Below, in pieces: positions 1 through 8,399 of a stretch of 64,000 bases of DNA (position 1 is its first letter; each line of letters opens with the position of its first letter). The position numbers and the translations under genes are program-made. Source of the stretch: DAHUXT01 sp036273675 (GTDB taxonomy: Bacteria > Chloroflexota > Ktedonobacteria > Ktedonobacterales > JADMIN01). Under the pieces are notes generated by a model. That model was not told where the DNA came from. It saw only the letters and a list, made by a program, of their open reading frames with translations, and did no database searches. Where the stretch lies: NCBI GenBank assembly GCA_036273675.1, contig DASUHD010000001.1, positions 1 to 64,000 on the forward strand, in the 5' to 3' direction.

Positions 1-804
1 GACGAACATACCGAAGCTCTCAGGCGCCAACTGCGCGCAACGTTCGACGAGGTGGCGGCGCTCTATGATGCCGTGCGCCCGGGATATCCCGCGCAGCTGT
101 ACGACGATATCCGCGCGCTATCTGGTGTGCCTGATGGCGGCAGCATCCTGGAAATTGGCTGCGGCACCGGCCAGGCGACGCTCCCGCTCGCCCAGCGTGG
201 CTACCGCATCACCTGCGTCGAACTGGGCGCGGAGCTTGCCGCGATAGCCCGCCGCAATCTGGCCGCCTATCCCAATGTTGAGGTGCGCGTCGGCGCGTTC
301 GAGTCGGAACCACTGCCTGAGGCGGCATACGATCTGGTCGTCTCGGCCACGGCGTTTCACTGGGTTGCCCCCGAGAGCTATCCCAAACTGGCGCGCGTGC
401 TACGCCCGCAGGGAGTCATCGCACTCTTCTGGAACAAGCACATCGCGGGCGCGGTGGATGGCGGCTTCTTCGACCGCATCCAGACGCTCTACCAGCAGCA
501 CGCGCCAGCGTTCACGGAGGATTGGAAGGGCTTGCCCAGCGCCGATGAGTTGCCTGACGAGAGCGCAAACCTCGCCGCGACCGGGCTTTTTAGCGCGTTC
601 ACCGTGAGGCGCTATCCTTGGGTGGCGCACTATAACGCTATGGACTATGTGAACCAGCTGGCTACCTACTCCGATCACCTGGCGCTGCCAGCCGACCGCC
701 GCCAGCGGCTCTATGATGGTATCGCCAGCATGATCGACGGCGAATTTGGCGGCGAGATTGCCAAGCAGTATCTCGCCGTCCTTTATGTGGCCCACCTGCG
801 ATGA
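1..804 (+). CDS. Class I SAM-dependent methyltransferase, 5' end outside window
   Basis: The reading frame is open from the first base of the window, and the residues before the first GTG (position 52) still look like methyltransferase sequence (TFDEVAALYDAVRPGYP). The gene therefore begins upstream and only its last 267 residues are visible. The SAM-binding motif I is clear (ILEIGCGTGQATLPLA, about visible residues 49-64), followed by an acidic residue ending strand 2 (CVELG) and the motif IV region (YDLVVSATAFHWV). This pattern fits the UbiE/Methyltransf_11 type that methylates small molecules; the substrate cannot be told from sequence. The next gene, on the same strand, starts 226 bases later after a dispersed repeat pair and its own promoter, so the two are probably not one operon. 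Confidence 0.87.
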   Translation, partial: DEHTEALRRQLRATFDEVAALYDAVRPGYPAQLYDDIRALSGVPDGGSILEIGCGTGQATLPLAQRGYRITCVELGAELAAIARRNLAAYPNVEVRVGAFESEPLPEAAYDLVVSATAFHWVAPESYPKLARVLRPQGVIALFWNKHIAGAVDGGFFDRIQTLYQQHAPAFTEDWKGLPSADELPDESANLAATGLFSAFTVRRYPWVAHYNAMDYVNQLATYSDHLALPADRRQRLYDGIASMIDGEFGGEIAKQYLAVLYVAHLR

Positions 805-820
805 GCCTCACCCATCGGAC

Positions 821-860
821 CTCATCCCTAACTCCTCTCCTACGAGGAGAAGGGAACGAG
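821..860 (-). repeat. Degenerate copy of the dispersed GC-rich hairpin element
   Basis: CTCATCCCTAACTCCTCTCC is followed by TACG and then AGGAGAAGGG, giving an imperfect stem-loop. It has the same design and orientation as the perfect copy at 38296-38330 and is inverted relative to the copy at 964-997. The two copies flank the probable promoter of the DUF1015 gene. Confidence 0.6.
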
Positions 861-902
861 GTAGGAGCGAGCGGACGGTAGCCACACAAGGATGGCGCAG
901 GC

Positions 903-911
903 TGCTATACT
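903..911 (+). promoter_or_regulatory. Extended -10 promoter, DUF1015 gene
   Basis: TGCTATACT has the TGn plus TATACT form of an extended -10 element. No -35-like hexamer is present 17 bases upstream. The same 9-mer design recurs ahead of several other genes in this window. Transcription would start near 918, about 110 bases before the gene. Confidence 0.5.
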
Positions 912-963
912 TAGGGCGACTGACAACGAAGTCCAACGCGCTAGTCGAAGCGCCTCTCTAGCT

Positions 964-997
964 CCCCTCTCCTGTGGGAGAGGGGTCGGGGGTGAGG
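964..997 (+). repeat. Dispersed GC-rich hairpin element, copy B
   Basis: CCCCTCTCC, TGTG, GGAGAGGGG form a perfect 9-bp stem with a 4-base loop, followed by the tail TCGGGGGTGAGG. The same core and tail occur at 5514-5548, and the reverse complement occurs at 38296-38330. It lies in the untranslated leader of the DUF1015 gene and would fold in the mRNA. Confidence 0.8.
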
Positions 998-1030
998 TCA
1001 GACCAGCGCTTGCATACACAGGAGACACTC

Positions 1031-2344
1031 ATGGCCGACGTGAGGCCGCTACCGGGAATACGCTACGCCGACGAGGCGCATCTGGCCGCGCTCGTCACCC
1101 CACCCTACGATGTGATTTCACCGGAGTCGCAGGCTCGTTTCTATGACCGCGACCCGCACAACATCATCCGCCTGGAGCTGGGCCGCGACGAGCCGGGCGA
1201 CGACGACCTCGACAACCGCTATTCACGCGCGGCGGCCACCTTCGCCGAGTGGCGACGCGCGGGCGTGCTGAAACAGGACGAGCCGTCGTCGTTCTACCTC
1301 TACGAGCAGCGCTTCACCAGCGGCGGCCAGAGCTACGCGCGCACCAGCCTGCTGGCGCGAGTCCGGCTGGAGCCGTGGGACGCTGGGGTGATTCTGCCGC
1401 ACGAGCGCACGCTGAGCAAACCCAAAGACGACCGCCTCAAACTGACCCGCGCCTGCGCCGCCACACTCAGCCCAATCATGTCGCTCTACGACGACCCGGC
1501 GGGCGAGCTGGCAAGCCTCCTCGGCTTCATACGGACGCAGGAGCCGCTTGCCGTCTTTAGCGATGACGCGGGCGAGGAGCATCACCTCTGGATAGCCCAG
1601 GATGACGCCCTCGCTGCGCAGGTCGCGGCTTTTTTTGCGGATCGCCAGCTCTATATCGCCGACGGCCACCACCGCTACGAGACTGCGCTCACCTATCGCG
1701 AGGAGGTGCGTGCGCTCCGCCACGACCTCGATGAGGATGACGCGGTCAACTTTACGCTGATGGGCCTCTCCGCGCTAAACGATCCCGGCCTCGTCGTCCT
1801 GCCGACCCACCGCATCCTGCGCGATCTCGATGCCGCACGGCTGGCGACGCTGGACGAGACGCTGGCGGCGCACTTCACCAGCGAGCCACTGGAAGGCGAG
1901 AGCGCCGACTGGCTGCGAGCGCTCGCGGCGGGAGAAGCTGGCACGGCCTTTGTACTGGTGCGGCCAGATGGCGCGCGACTGATCAAGCTAAACGACGCTG
2001 GCGCCAGGGCAATGCTCGATGTTCGCGGCGAGGATGTGGGCGCATCGGACGCCTGGCGCACACTCGATGTCGCAGTGCTCCATGCGCTCGTGCTCGATGC
2101 CGCGCTTGGCGTGACCCCAGCAGCGGTGCGCGCTGGAGAGCACATCAGCTATACGCGGGACGCCGAGACGGCGGCGACGGCGGTGCGTGCGGGCAGCGAT
2201 GGCGCGCAACTGGCGGCCCTGCTCAACGCGACACCCCCAGCGGCGATCCGCGATGTGGCGCGCGCGGGTGATCGCATGCCACAGAAGTCCACGTATTTCT
2301 ATCCGAAGCTGATTACAGGGCTGGTGATTAATCCGTTGTGGTGA
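1031..2344 (+). CDS. DUF1015 family protein
   Basis: This 437-residue protein matches the DUF1015 family in length and signatures: VRPLPGIRY at the N-terminus, VTPPYDVI near residue 23, and the strongly conserved ADGHHRYETALTYR near residue 212. The biochemical role of the family is not established; it is soluble and is often found beside serine or amino acid metabolism genes. The start is the ATG at 1031, because AGGAG sits at 1020-1024 with good spacing and homology begins there; the frame is open further upstream to 974 but that part covers a dispersed hairpin repeat. The gene ends 52 bases before the zinc-ribbon gene on the same strand, so co-transcription is possible. Confidence 0.9.
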   Translation: MADVRPLPGIRYADEAHLAALVTPPYDVISPESQARFYDRDPHNIIRLELGRDEPGDDDLDNRYSRAAATFAEWRRAGVLKQDEPSSFYLYEQRFTSGGQSYARTSLLARVRLEPWDAGVILPHERTLSKPKDDRLKLTRACAATLSPIMSLYDDPAGELASLLGFIRTQEPLAVFSDDAGEEHHLWIAQDDALAAQVAAFFADRQLYIADGHHRYETALTYREEVRALRHDLDEDDAVNFTLMGLSALNDPGLVVLPTHRILRDLDAARLATLDETLAAHFTSEPLEGESADWLRALAAGEAGTAFVLVRPDGARLIKLNDAGARAMLDVRGEDVGASDAWRTLDVAVLHALVLDAALGVTPAAVRAGEHISYTRDAETAATAVRAGSDGAQLAALLNATPPAAIRDVARAGDRMPQKSTYFYPKLITGLVINPLW

Positions 2345-2396
2345 CGATAGCGGACAATAGCGGACGAAAGCGTAGGCATCGCGAAGGGGATGCGTC

Positions 2397-2738
2397 ATGA
2401 ACGAACGGCCTGATGTCCAGCGGGGATTGTGTCCTGTCTGCGGTTCGCCTCTTGTCGAGGGGGCGCAGTTTTGTGGCGCGTGCGGGAGCCACGTGCCATC
2501 CCCGTTCAACCCATACGACGCGCCGACGACGCCTGAGGGGGCGCTATCCGAAGCCATCTCGCCGACCATGCCCGGCCTATCAGGTATCGTTATCGAGACA
2601 GGCCACCCCTGCGCGGCATGCGGCACACTCAACATTCCCGGCATGGAACGCTGCGCAACCTGTGGCGCGCCTCTGCTGGATGAGGTGACCGACTCACGCT
2701 GGCCCTCTGAGCCTGGACGCAATGGCAGTCAGTCGTAA
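2397..2738 (+). CDS. Double zinc ribbon protein
   Basis: This small protein of 113 residues has two CxxC...CxxC zinc-binding knuckle pairs. The first is CPVCG near residue 12 with CGACG near residue 27; the second is CAACG near residue 78 with CATCG near residue 92. A roughly 40-residue linker rich in proline, threonine and acidic residues joins them. The arrangement is that of the DZR or zinc-ribbon family, which usually mediates protein or nucleic-acid contacts. There is no membrane segment or catalytic domain. It sits between the DUF1015 gene and an FAD oxidoreductase on the same strand, with gaps of 52 and 58 bases. Its specific partner cannot be inferred. Confidence 0.85.
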   Translation: MNERPDVQRGLCPVCGSPLVEGAQFCGACGSHVPSPFNPYDAPTTPEGALSEAISPTMPGLSGIVIETGHPCAACGTLNIPGMERCATCGAPLLDEVTDSRWPSEPGRNGSQS

Positions 2739-2796
2739 GCGCATGGCATGGACCGAGATGAGCGTGACGATCCTGTGTAGTTGAATTGGGGGCAAG

Positions 2797-4074
2797 ATGA
2801 TCCTGGTGGTTGGCTCGGGGCTGGCCGGGCTTACATGCGCGAAGGCGCTGATCGAGGCGGGACACGACGTGCGCATTCTCGAAGCGTCAGATCGCATCGG
2901 CGGGCGCGTCCGAACCGACGCCAGTGCGGATGGCTTTCTGCTGGATCGTGGCTTTCAGGCGCTCTCGACCGCCTCTCCCGCCGTACAGCGCCACCTCGAC
3001 CTCAAAGCGCTTCGCCCGCGCCCCGTCGCCCCGCGCATCGTCGTGATTCGTGATGGCAAATGGCATCAAATTGGCGGGCGCTTCTCCGTCCCTGGCCTGG
3101 GCTTCTCCAATCCCCTGATGACCTTCGGTGACCGGCTCCGCATGGGCCTCTTGCGCCGCCACGCGCGTCGTCGCTCGCTCGATACAATCTTCCATGGCAA
3201 GCTGCGCGGGCTGAAATTGGGCGACTCTTCCATTCACGACGAACTGCTTCGCCGCCACTTCACCGAAGACGGTTTCATCGCGAACGTTGCGCGCCCCCTC
3301 TTCGGCAGCATCTTCTACGACCGCGCGCTCGAAACAAGCGCGCGGATGATGTTGTTTGCCGTGAAGATGCTCGCTAGCGGTAGGATGGTCATTCCCGAAG
3401 GCGGCATGGGCGAAATCGCCGCGCAGTTGGCGGCGAATCTCCCGGCGAACGCGCTGCGGATGGAGACGCGCGTCGAGGGCATCGTCGAGGCGGACGATCG
3501 CGCCGTGGGAGTGACGCTGACCGGCGGCGAAGAGATGCAGGGCGAGGCCGTCGTGCTGGCGACCGATCTGCCCAATGCGGCGCGGCTGACCGGGGGCGAT
3601 GAAAAGATCGAGGGCAGGTCATGCGTCTGCCTCTATTTCGCCACCACGCAAAGCCTCTACAACGGGCCGCGGCTGCTGCTGAACGCCAACTCCGACGGCT
3701 TCGTCAGCCACGCCATCCAGCTCACCAATGTCTCGCCAGCCTATGGCCCCAAGGGGCAACATCTGCTCTCGGTGACGGTTCTTGGCGACCCGGAGATGAG
3801 CGATGAAGAGGTAGGCAAACGCTGCCGCGAAGAACTAGCTACATGGTTCCCCGGCAAGGATCTCACGACTCTGCGCCAGGTGGGCTTTTTCCGCATTCGA
3901 TTCAGCCAGTTCAAGCAGACACCGGGCATCTTCGCGACGCTGCCAAGCAATACGCTGCCAACGAAGGGGCTGTTTCTCGCGGGCGAATACACCGAGTCGA
4001 GCAGCATCCAGGGCGCGATCACCAGCGGTGAGAGGGCGGCCCAGGCAGTGCTGGAGTTCCTGAAAGAAGAGTAA
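2797..4074 (+). CDS. FAD-dependent amine oxidase/phytoene desaturase-like oxidoreductase
   Basis: The 425-residue protein starts directly with a Rossmann dinucleotide fold (VVGSGLAGLTCAKALIEAG, residues 4-22), followed by an acidic residue that binds the ribose of FAD and the second motif DRIGGRV typical of the amine oxidase/protoporphyrinogen oxidase/desaturase superfamily. The C-terminal FAD motif GLFLAGEYTESSSIQGAI is near residues 390-407. These enzymes oxidise amines or desaturate isoprenoids; the substrate is unknown here. The ATG at 2797 follows TTGGGGGC as a moderate ribosome site. There is no signal peptide and no carotenoid cluster around it, so a phytoene desaturase role is not supported by context. 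Confidence 0.85.
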   Translation: MILVVGSGLAGLTCAKALIEAGHDVRILEASDRIGGRVRTDASADGFLLDRGFQALSTASPAVQRHLDLKALRPRPVAPRIVVIRDGKWHQIGGRFSVPGLGFSNPLMTFGDRLRMGLLRRHARRRSLDTIFHGKLRGLKLGDSSIHDELLRRHFTEDGFIANVARPLFGSIFYDRALETSARMMLFAVKMLASGRMVIPEGGMGEIAAQLAANLPANALRMETRVEGIVEADDRAVGVTLTGGEEMQGEAVVLATDLPNAARLTGGDEKIEGRSCVCLYFATTQSLYNGPRLLLNANSDGFVSHAIQLTNVSPAYGPKGQHLLSVTVLGDPEMSDEEVGKRCREELATWFPGKDLTTLRQVGFFRIRFSQFKQTPGIFATLPSNTLPTKGLFLAGEYTESSSIQGAITSGERAAQAVLEFLKEE

Positions 4075-4129
4075 TTCACACGATTCGGGGATACGGGAGG
4101 CTTCTCTACATGCAAGGAGGTATGAAATA

Positions 4130-4837
4130 GTGGCTATGGTTACGCCTTCCTGGTATCTTGACGAACTCGCCCACGCGGGCAGCGAGCATCTCGATCCCGG
4201 TTACGTGCCGGGGTATGACCACAAGGCGGGAGCGGACCCTGCCGACGACCTGGGCGCGCTGCGCGACCTCGGCCTGAACGAGACACACACACTCATTGAC
4301 CTCGGAGCCGGAACCGGCACATTCGCATTGGCCGCCGCCCCGCTCTGCCGCCGTGTCATCGCAGTCGACGTCTCGCCTGTGATGCTCGCGCACCTGCGTG
4401 AGAAGGCCGCGCAGGCAAAGTTCGAGAACATCGAGTGCGTGCAAGGCGGCTTCCTCTCCTATGAACATCAGTGCGCGCCCGCCGATTTCGTCTACTCACG
4501 GCATGCGCTGCATCACCTTCCCGACTTCTGGAAAGCGATTGCCCTCGCGCGCATCGCGGCAATGCTGAAAACAGGCGGCGTCCTCTACCTCCGCGATCTT
4601 GTCTTCTCCTTCGAGCCAGACGAGGCCGAGCATGTCATCGAGACCTGGCTAGCCAGCGCGCCTGAACATGCCGAGCAGGGCTGGACGCGCGCCGAGCTGG
4701 AAACGCATCTCCGCGAGGAATACAGCCCGTTCAGCTGGCTGCTCGAACCGATGATCGAGCATGCGGGGTTCGCAATCCAAAGCGTTCATCACGACGTCTC
4801 GCGGGTTCATTCGGCATATACCTGCATCAAAGTGTGA
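4130..4837 (+). CDS. Class I SAM-dependent methyltransferase
   Basis: The 235-residue protein has motif I LIDLGAGTGTFALAAA (about residues 57-72), an acidic strand-2 end (VIAVDVS), and a motif IV region DFVYSRHALHHLPDFW. This is the Methyltransf_25/11 type. The start is GTG at 4130: the strong ribosome site AAGGAGG at 4114-4120 lies 9 bases before it, while the ATG at 4136 is 15 bases away. An ATG closer to the site opens only a two-codon frame. The gene converges on, and overlaps by 11 bases, the SGNH hydrolase gene on the other strand. The substrate is not known. Confidence 0.87.
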   Translation: MAMVTPSWYLDELAHAGSEHLDPGYVPGYDHKAGADPADDLGALRDLGLNETHTLIDLGAGTGTFALAAAPLCRRVIAVDVSPVMLAHLREKAAQAKFENIECVQGGFLSYEHQCAPADFVYSRHALHHLPDFWKAIALARIAAMLKTGGVLYLRDLVFSFEPDEAEHVIETWLASAPEHAEQGWTRAELETHLREEYSPFSWLLEPMIEHAGFAIQSVHHDVSRVHSAYTCIKV

Positions 4838-5486
4838 GCATCCAGTCGTGGATGACGCCTGCTACCAATTCAGCGCCCGCGTCGCTCAGATGCACGCCGT
4901 CACAGGTAAGGCGGTAGCCCTTGGGTGGGGAATCAGCGCGCTGGGCCATTGCCGCCTGAAACGCCGCACGTATGTCGATCAGGGCGCACTCTCGCGCCTG
5001 CGCCACCTCCCGGACCTGTGTCGCGTAGCAATCGAGCATGCGTTCGGCGCGCGCGTCCAGGGCCTCGCTGGCCGTCGCGGGGGTACATAACGCAATGCGG
5101 GCTGAAGTCCGCGTTCGCAACGTGTCGATCAGAATCCGCAGCCCATCAGTATAGCGTTGTGGGGTGACGGCGCGCCAGATGCCTTTGCGCCTGAGAAAAT
5201 AGTAGACTGAGCCAAGGTTCGCGCGCGTGGGAAACGACCGCCGCACATACCAGGTCCGGCAGTCGTTGACGCCAACGAAGATCACCACCCAGTCGGGCGC
5301 GTGGGGGACGACATCGTGCGCCACGCGGCGGGCCAGGTGGAGCACGGTATCGCCCCCCCAGCCCGCATTGATCAGCGTGACGTCGCCAGGCCGCACATTA
5401 CTCCCGACCAGTGCGCCTAACACGCGCAGATATGACGCGCCGTCCACGCCCTCCGTCAAGCTATCGCCCAGAAACACAACCCGCAT
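4827..5486 (-). CDS. SGNH/GDSL-family hydrolase
   Basis: The 219-residue protein carries the SGNH blocks in order: block I FLGDSLTEG (nucleophile Ser8), the block II glycine in INAGWGGDT, block III VGVNDCR (Asn), and block V DGVHLSDAG with the Asp-x-x-His pair. Such enzymes are esterases, lipases or acyl-hydrolases. No signal peptide is seen, so the protein is probably cytoplasmic. The start is the ATG at 5486; the open frame continues to 5588 but that part is only the dispersed hairpin element and repeats. It lies between the convergent methyltransferase and the livF end, and is transcribed in the same direction as the liv genes, 67 bases after livF stops. Confidence 0.88.
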   Translation of the reverse strand: MRVVFLGDSLTEGVDGASYLRVLGALVGSNVRPGDVTLINAGWGGDTVLHLARRVAHDVVPHAPDWVVIFVGVNDCRTWYVRRSFPTRANLGSVYYFLRRKGIWRAVTPQRYTDGLRILIDTLRTRTSARIALCTPATASEALDARAERMLDCYATQVREVAQARECALIDIRAAFQAAMAQRADSPPKGYRLTCDGVHLSDAGAELVAGVIHDWMLTL

Positions 5487-5513
5487 AGGTGTATGATTTT
5501 CCAGCCTGTTGTT

Positions 5514-5548
5514 CCCCTCTCCCCGTGGGAGAGGGGAGAGGGGTGAGG
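5514..5548 (+). repeat. Dispersed GC-rich hairpin element, copy C
   Basis: CCCCTCTCCC, CGT, GGGAGAGGGG form a perfect 10-bp stem, followed by AGAGGGGTGAGG. It lies between livF and the SGNH hydrolase gene. It may slow or stop transcription leaving the liv operon, but there is no T-tract on the minus strand. Confidence 0.8.
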
Positions 5549-5553
5549 TTTCT

Positions 5554-6258
5554 CTAGCCGCCAAGGTAGGCGCGGCGCACCAGATCATTATTGAGCAGGT
5601 TTTTGGAGGTATCGCTCAGCACGATGCGCCCCTGCTGCAACACGTAGCCACGGTCGGCGACGTTGAGCGCCATGAAGGCGTTCTGCTCGACGACGAAGAT
5701 GGTCACGCCAGTCTTGCGAATCTCCTGGATGGTGTCGAAGACGGTCTGCACCAGAATTGGCGAGAGGCCCATCGAAGGCTCGTCCATGCACATCAGCCGC
5801 GGACGCGACATCAGCGCTCGCCCGATCGCAAGCATCTGTTGCTCGCCCCCAGACATTGTGCCGCCCAGCTGTTTATCACGCTCTTTCAGCCGAGGAAAGA
5901 GCGTATAGACGCGCTCGATGTCACTCTGAAGCTCCGCCCGATTGTTGCGCATGTAGGCGCCCATCTCCAGGTTCTCATGGACGGACATGCGCGAGAAGAC
6001 GCGGCGTCCCTCTGGCACGAGCGCCAGCCCCTTGCCAATGATATTGTCGGTGCTGGTACCGCTAATCTGCTGGCCCTCGAAGGAGACGACGCCATGCCGT
6101 GGGCGAACGAGGCCGAAGATCGTCTTCATCGTCGTGGTCTTGCCAGCGGCGTTGGCCCCCAGCAGACAGACAATCTCTCCCTGGTTGACCTGTAACGAGA
6201 CGTCGTTCAATACCTGGCTTGGGCCGTAAAAGGTGTCAACGCCCTGTAATTCCAGCAT
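5554..6258 (-). CDS. livF: Branched-chain amino acid ABC transporter, ATPase LivF
   Basis: This 234-residue ABC ATPase is the LivF half of the LIV-I type importer that energises uptake of leucine, isoleucine and valine (or related amides). Visible motifs are Walker A GANAAGKTT (about residues 34-42), signature MSGGEQQML, Walker B RLMCMDEPSMGLSP and the switch histidine region FVVEQNA. The N-terminus MLELQGVDTFYGPSQVL and the short length are characteristic of LivF rather than LivG. It starts two bases after livG stops, so the two are translationally linked and last in a five-gene minus-strand operon. Confidence 0.95.
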   Translation of the reverse strand: MLELQGVDTFYGPSQVLNDVSLQVNQGEIVCLLGANAAGKTTTMKTIFGLVRPRHGVVSFEGQQISGTSTDNIIGKGLALVPEGRRVFSRMSVHENLEMGAYMRNNRAELQSDIERVYTLFPRLKERDKQLGGTMSGGEQQMLAIGRALMSRPRLMCMDEPSMGLSPILVQTVFDTIQEIRKTGVTIFVVEQNAFMALNVADRGYVLQQGRIVLSDTSKNLLNNDLVRRAYLGG

Positions 6259-6260
6259 AG

Positions 6261-7088
6261 CTACTCCACCGTCGCCTTTCGCCCCAGATACGCCTCGATT
6301 ACGCGCTCGTCCTGCTGGACTTCCGCGGGCGTTCCCTCGGCAATCTTCTTGCCATAATCCAGCACGGCGATGCGATCTGAGATGCCCATCGTCACCTGAA
6401 GTTTGTGTTCGATCAGCAGAATGGTCAGCCCAAACTCGGATCGCAGACGCTGAATGTAGCGAATGGCCTCGGCAGTCTCCGCGTCATTCATGCCCGCCGT
6501 TGGCTCGTCCAGCAAGAGCATCCTGGGCGAAGAACCCAGCGCGCGCGAAATCTCGACACGCCGGCGCTCAGCGTACGAGAGGCTGGAAGCTAGCTCATTC
6601 TGGCGCGCCACCAGCGCTGGCCCGAAGAAGCCGAGCAACTCAGTCACTCGCTCGTTCGCCCGATGCTCCGCCCGGCGATAGTTGGGGAGCTTGAATGTGA
6701 GCGAGGCGAGGTCATGCGGGAACTTGACATGCTGACCAACCAGCACATTCTCCAGCACAGACATGTTATTGAAGAGGCGGATGTTCTGGAAGGTGCGGGC
6801 GATGCCACGGCTCAGCACCCGGTCAGGTGTTAGCCCGGCAATGCTCTGCCCATCGAGGAGAATTCGGCCCGCCGTCGGCTTGTAGATGCCCGTGATGGCG
6901 TTGAAGACGGTGGTCTTTCCCGCGCCGTTCGGGCCAATGATACTGTAAATCTGGCCCGGCATCACGTCGATATCCACACCGTCCACGGCGCTCAAGCCGC
7001 CGAAGCGAATCGTCAGGCCCTGTATCGACAGCAGTGGATTCCCCGAAGTTGCTGGTTGCCCTGTCTGAACGGGCATTTGCTGTGCCAT
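6261..7088 (-). CDS. livG: Branched-chain amino acid ABC transporter, ATPase LivG
   Basis: The 275-residue protein has Walker A GPNGAGKTT, the signature variant LSYAERRRVEIS (LivG proteins typically have LSYGxQR), Walker B RMLLLDEPTAGMN and the H-loop LLIEHKL, with the C-terminal extension of the LivG/BCA_ABC_TP_C type (IAEGTPAEVQ..VIEAYLG). About 20 residues before the first strand form a glutamine-rich, variable N-terminus. The ATG at 7088 is preceded by GGGAGG with 8-base spacing. livM stops three bases upstream, consistent with a tight operon. It is partner to LivF in the heterodimeric ATPase. Confidence 0.95.
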   Translation of the reverse strand: MAQQMPVQTGQPATSGNPLLSIQGLTIRFGGLSAVDGVDIDVMPGQIYSIIGPNGAGKTTVFNAITGIYKPTAGRILLDGQSIAGLTPDRVLSRGIARTFQNIRLFNNMSVLENVLVGQHVKFPHDLASLTFKLPNYRRAEHRANERVTELLGFFGPALVARQNELASSLSYAERRRVEISRALGSSPRMLLLDEPTAGMNDAETAEAIRYIQRLRSEFGLTILLIEHKLQVTMGISDRIAVLDYGKKIAEGTPAEVQQDERVIEAYLGRKATVE

Positions 7089-7091
7089 TGG

Positions 7092-8387
7092 TCAGTCCTC
7101 CCGTCCCTGCGCATCGGAGCCAGCGCCAGAAAATGCGGTCTCGTCCTCAGATCCCTCGCCGCTAACAGCGACTCCAGCCTCTTCCTCCGCCACGATGCCC
7201 ACAATTGAGAGCGATTCGGGAGCCGCGCCTTCGCCATGGAGCTCGCGCGTGCGGCGCTTGTCTGGGATCAACCCCTGCGGCCTTATTAGAATCATCCCCA
7301 CCAGAATCAGGCCGTAGATGAGGTACTTCGAGGTGTTGAAGTCGACGCCCGACAGGAAGTGGAGCGGCGCGCCGTTCCCCGCGACCAGCACGCTGTTGTG
7401 GACCGCATCGTTGATCTGGCCGAGCAGGTAAACATCGAAGAACCGCAGCAGAATCGCACCGAGAATCACACCGGGGACGCTGCCCAACCCGCCCAGCACC
7501 ACCATAATCAGGATGGTGATGGAGATGTTGAAGCTAAAATCCTTCGGGGTGATGGAGGTCGTAAACGCCGCGTTCATTACGCCACCGATGCCACCCACCG
7601 TTGCGCCGAGGCCGAAAGCCAGCAGCTTCGTGCGCACCAGGTTGACGCCGGAAGACGCCGCCGCCGTCTCATCCTCGCGGATGGCAACCCACGCGCGCCC
7701 CAGACTCGAGCCGCGGAGCGAGAGTACCGCCAGAATGATCAGCACGACGATCAGGAGCGCCAGGTAGTAGAAGGGCGCCGGGAACGATGGATCGCTAAAC
7801 GAGATGGGTCCGATGTCATTCGGCGGCTGGGCGCTGATGCCAACCGGCCCAAAGAAGTATGGCACATTGTTGAAGACAATCGGCACGATCTCGCCGAAGC
7901 CGAGTGTGACGATGGCCAGATAGTCGCCGCGCAGTCGCAACGTCGGCGCGCCCAGCAGCACCCCAAAGAACCCGGCCAGGATTGCGCCCGCTGGCAGCAA
8001 TACCCAGAAGGGGAAGGATGGGACCGCTTTCGTATCGCCGTTGGCCAGCTGAATGAACCCGAACGAGCCAGCGGCCATGGTATAGGCGCCAATCACATAG
8101 AAGGCGACGTATCCGAGGTCGAGCAGGCCCGCGTAGCCCACAACGATGTTGAGGCCGAGCGCCAGCATGACATAGATGCAAATCGTGATCGCGGTCACCT
8201 GAAGGCTGGTATCCAGAACCCACGGCACCAGCGCCGCGATGACCAGCCAGAAGATGCCCATACGCCAGCCACTGAGATACCAGCGCAGTGGCTTCTGGCC
8301 AATCTTTGTGTTGTCCAGTGTCGAGCTAATCTGCGTTTGCGCAGCCGCGCGCCATGACTGGCGCTGCCCTGAAGTCGGAAGAGACAT
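7092..8387 (-). CDS. livM: Branched-chain amino acid ABC transporter, permease LivM
   Basis: The 431-residue protein has about nine to ten hydrophobic segments and the LivM signatures VGYAGLLDLGYVAFYVIGAY, LRLRGDYLAIVTLGFGEI and GGLGSVPGVILGAILL. It forms the membrane channel with LivH. The C-terminus ends with a hydrophilic tail of about 45 residues rich in Glu, Gly, Ala and Ser after the usual family end (RPQGLIPDKRRTRELHG); this tail is not part of the core fold. The ATG at 8387 has GGAGG 8 bases upstream. livH stops 12 bases before it. Confidence 0.94.
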   Translation of the reverse strand: MSLPTSGQRQSWRAAAQTQISSTLDNTKIGQKPLRWYLSGWRMGIFWLVIAALVPWVLDTSLQVTAITICIYVMLALGLNIVVGYAGLLDLGYVAFYVIGAYTMAAGSFGFIQLANGDTKAVPSFPFWVLLPAGAILAGFFGVLLGAPTLRLRGDYLAIVTLGFGEIVPIVFNNVPYFFGPVGISAQPPNDIGPISFSDPSFPAPFYYLALLIVVLIILAVLSLRGSSLGRAWVAIREDETAAASSGVNLVRTKLLAFGLGATVGGIGGVMNAAFTTSITPKDFSFNISITILIMVVLGGLGSVPGVILGAILLRFFDVYLLGQINDAVHNSVLVAGNGAPLHFLSGVDFNTSKYLIYGLILVGMILIRPQGLIPDKRRTRELHGEGAAPESLSIVGIVAEEEAGVAVSGEGSEDETAFSGAGSDAQGRED

Positions 8388-8399
8388 GCGCGCAGCCTC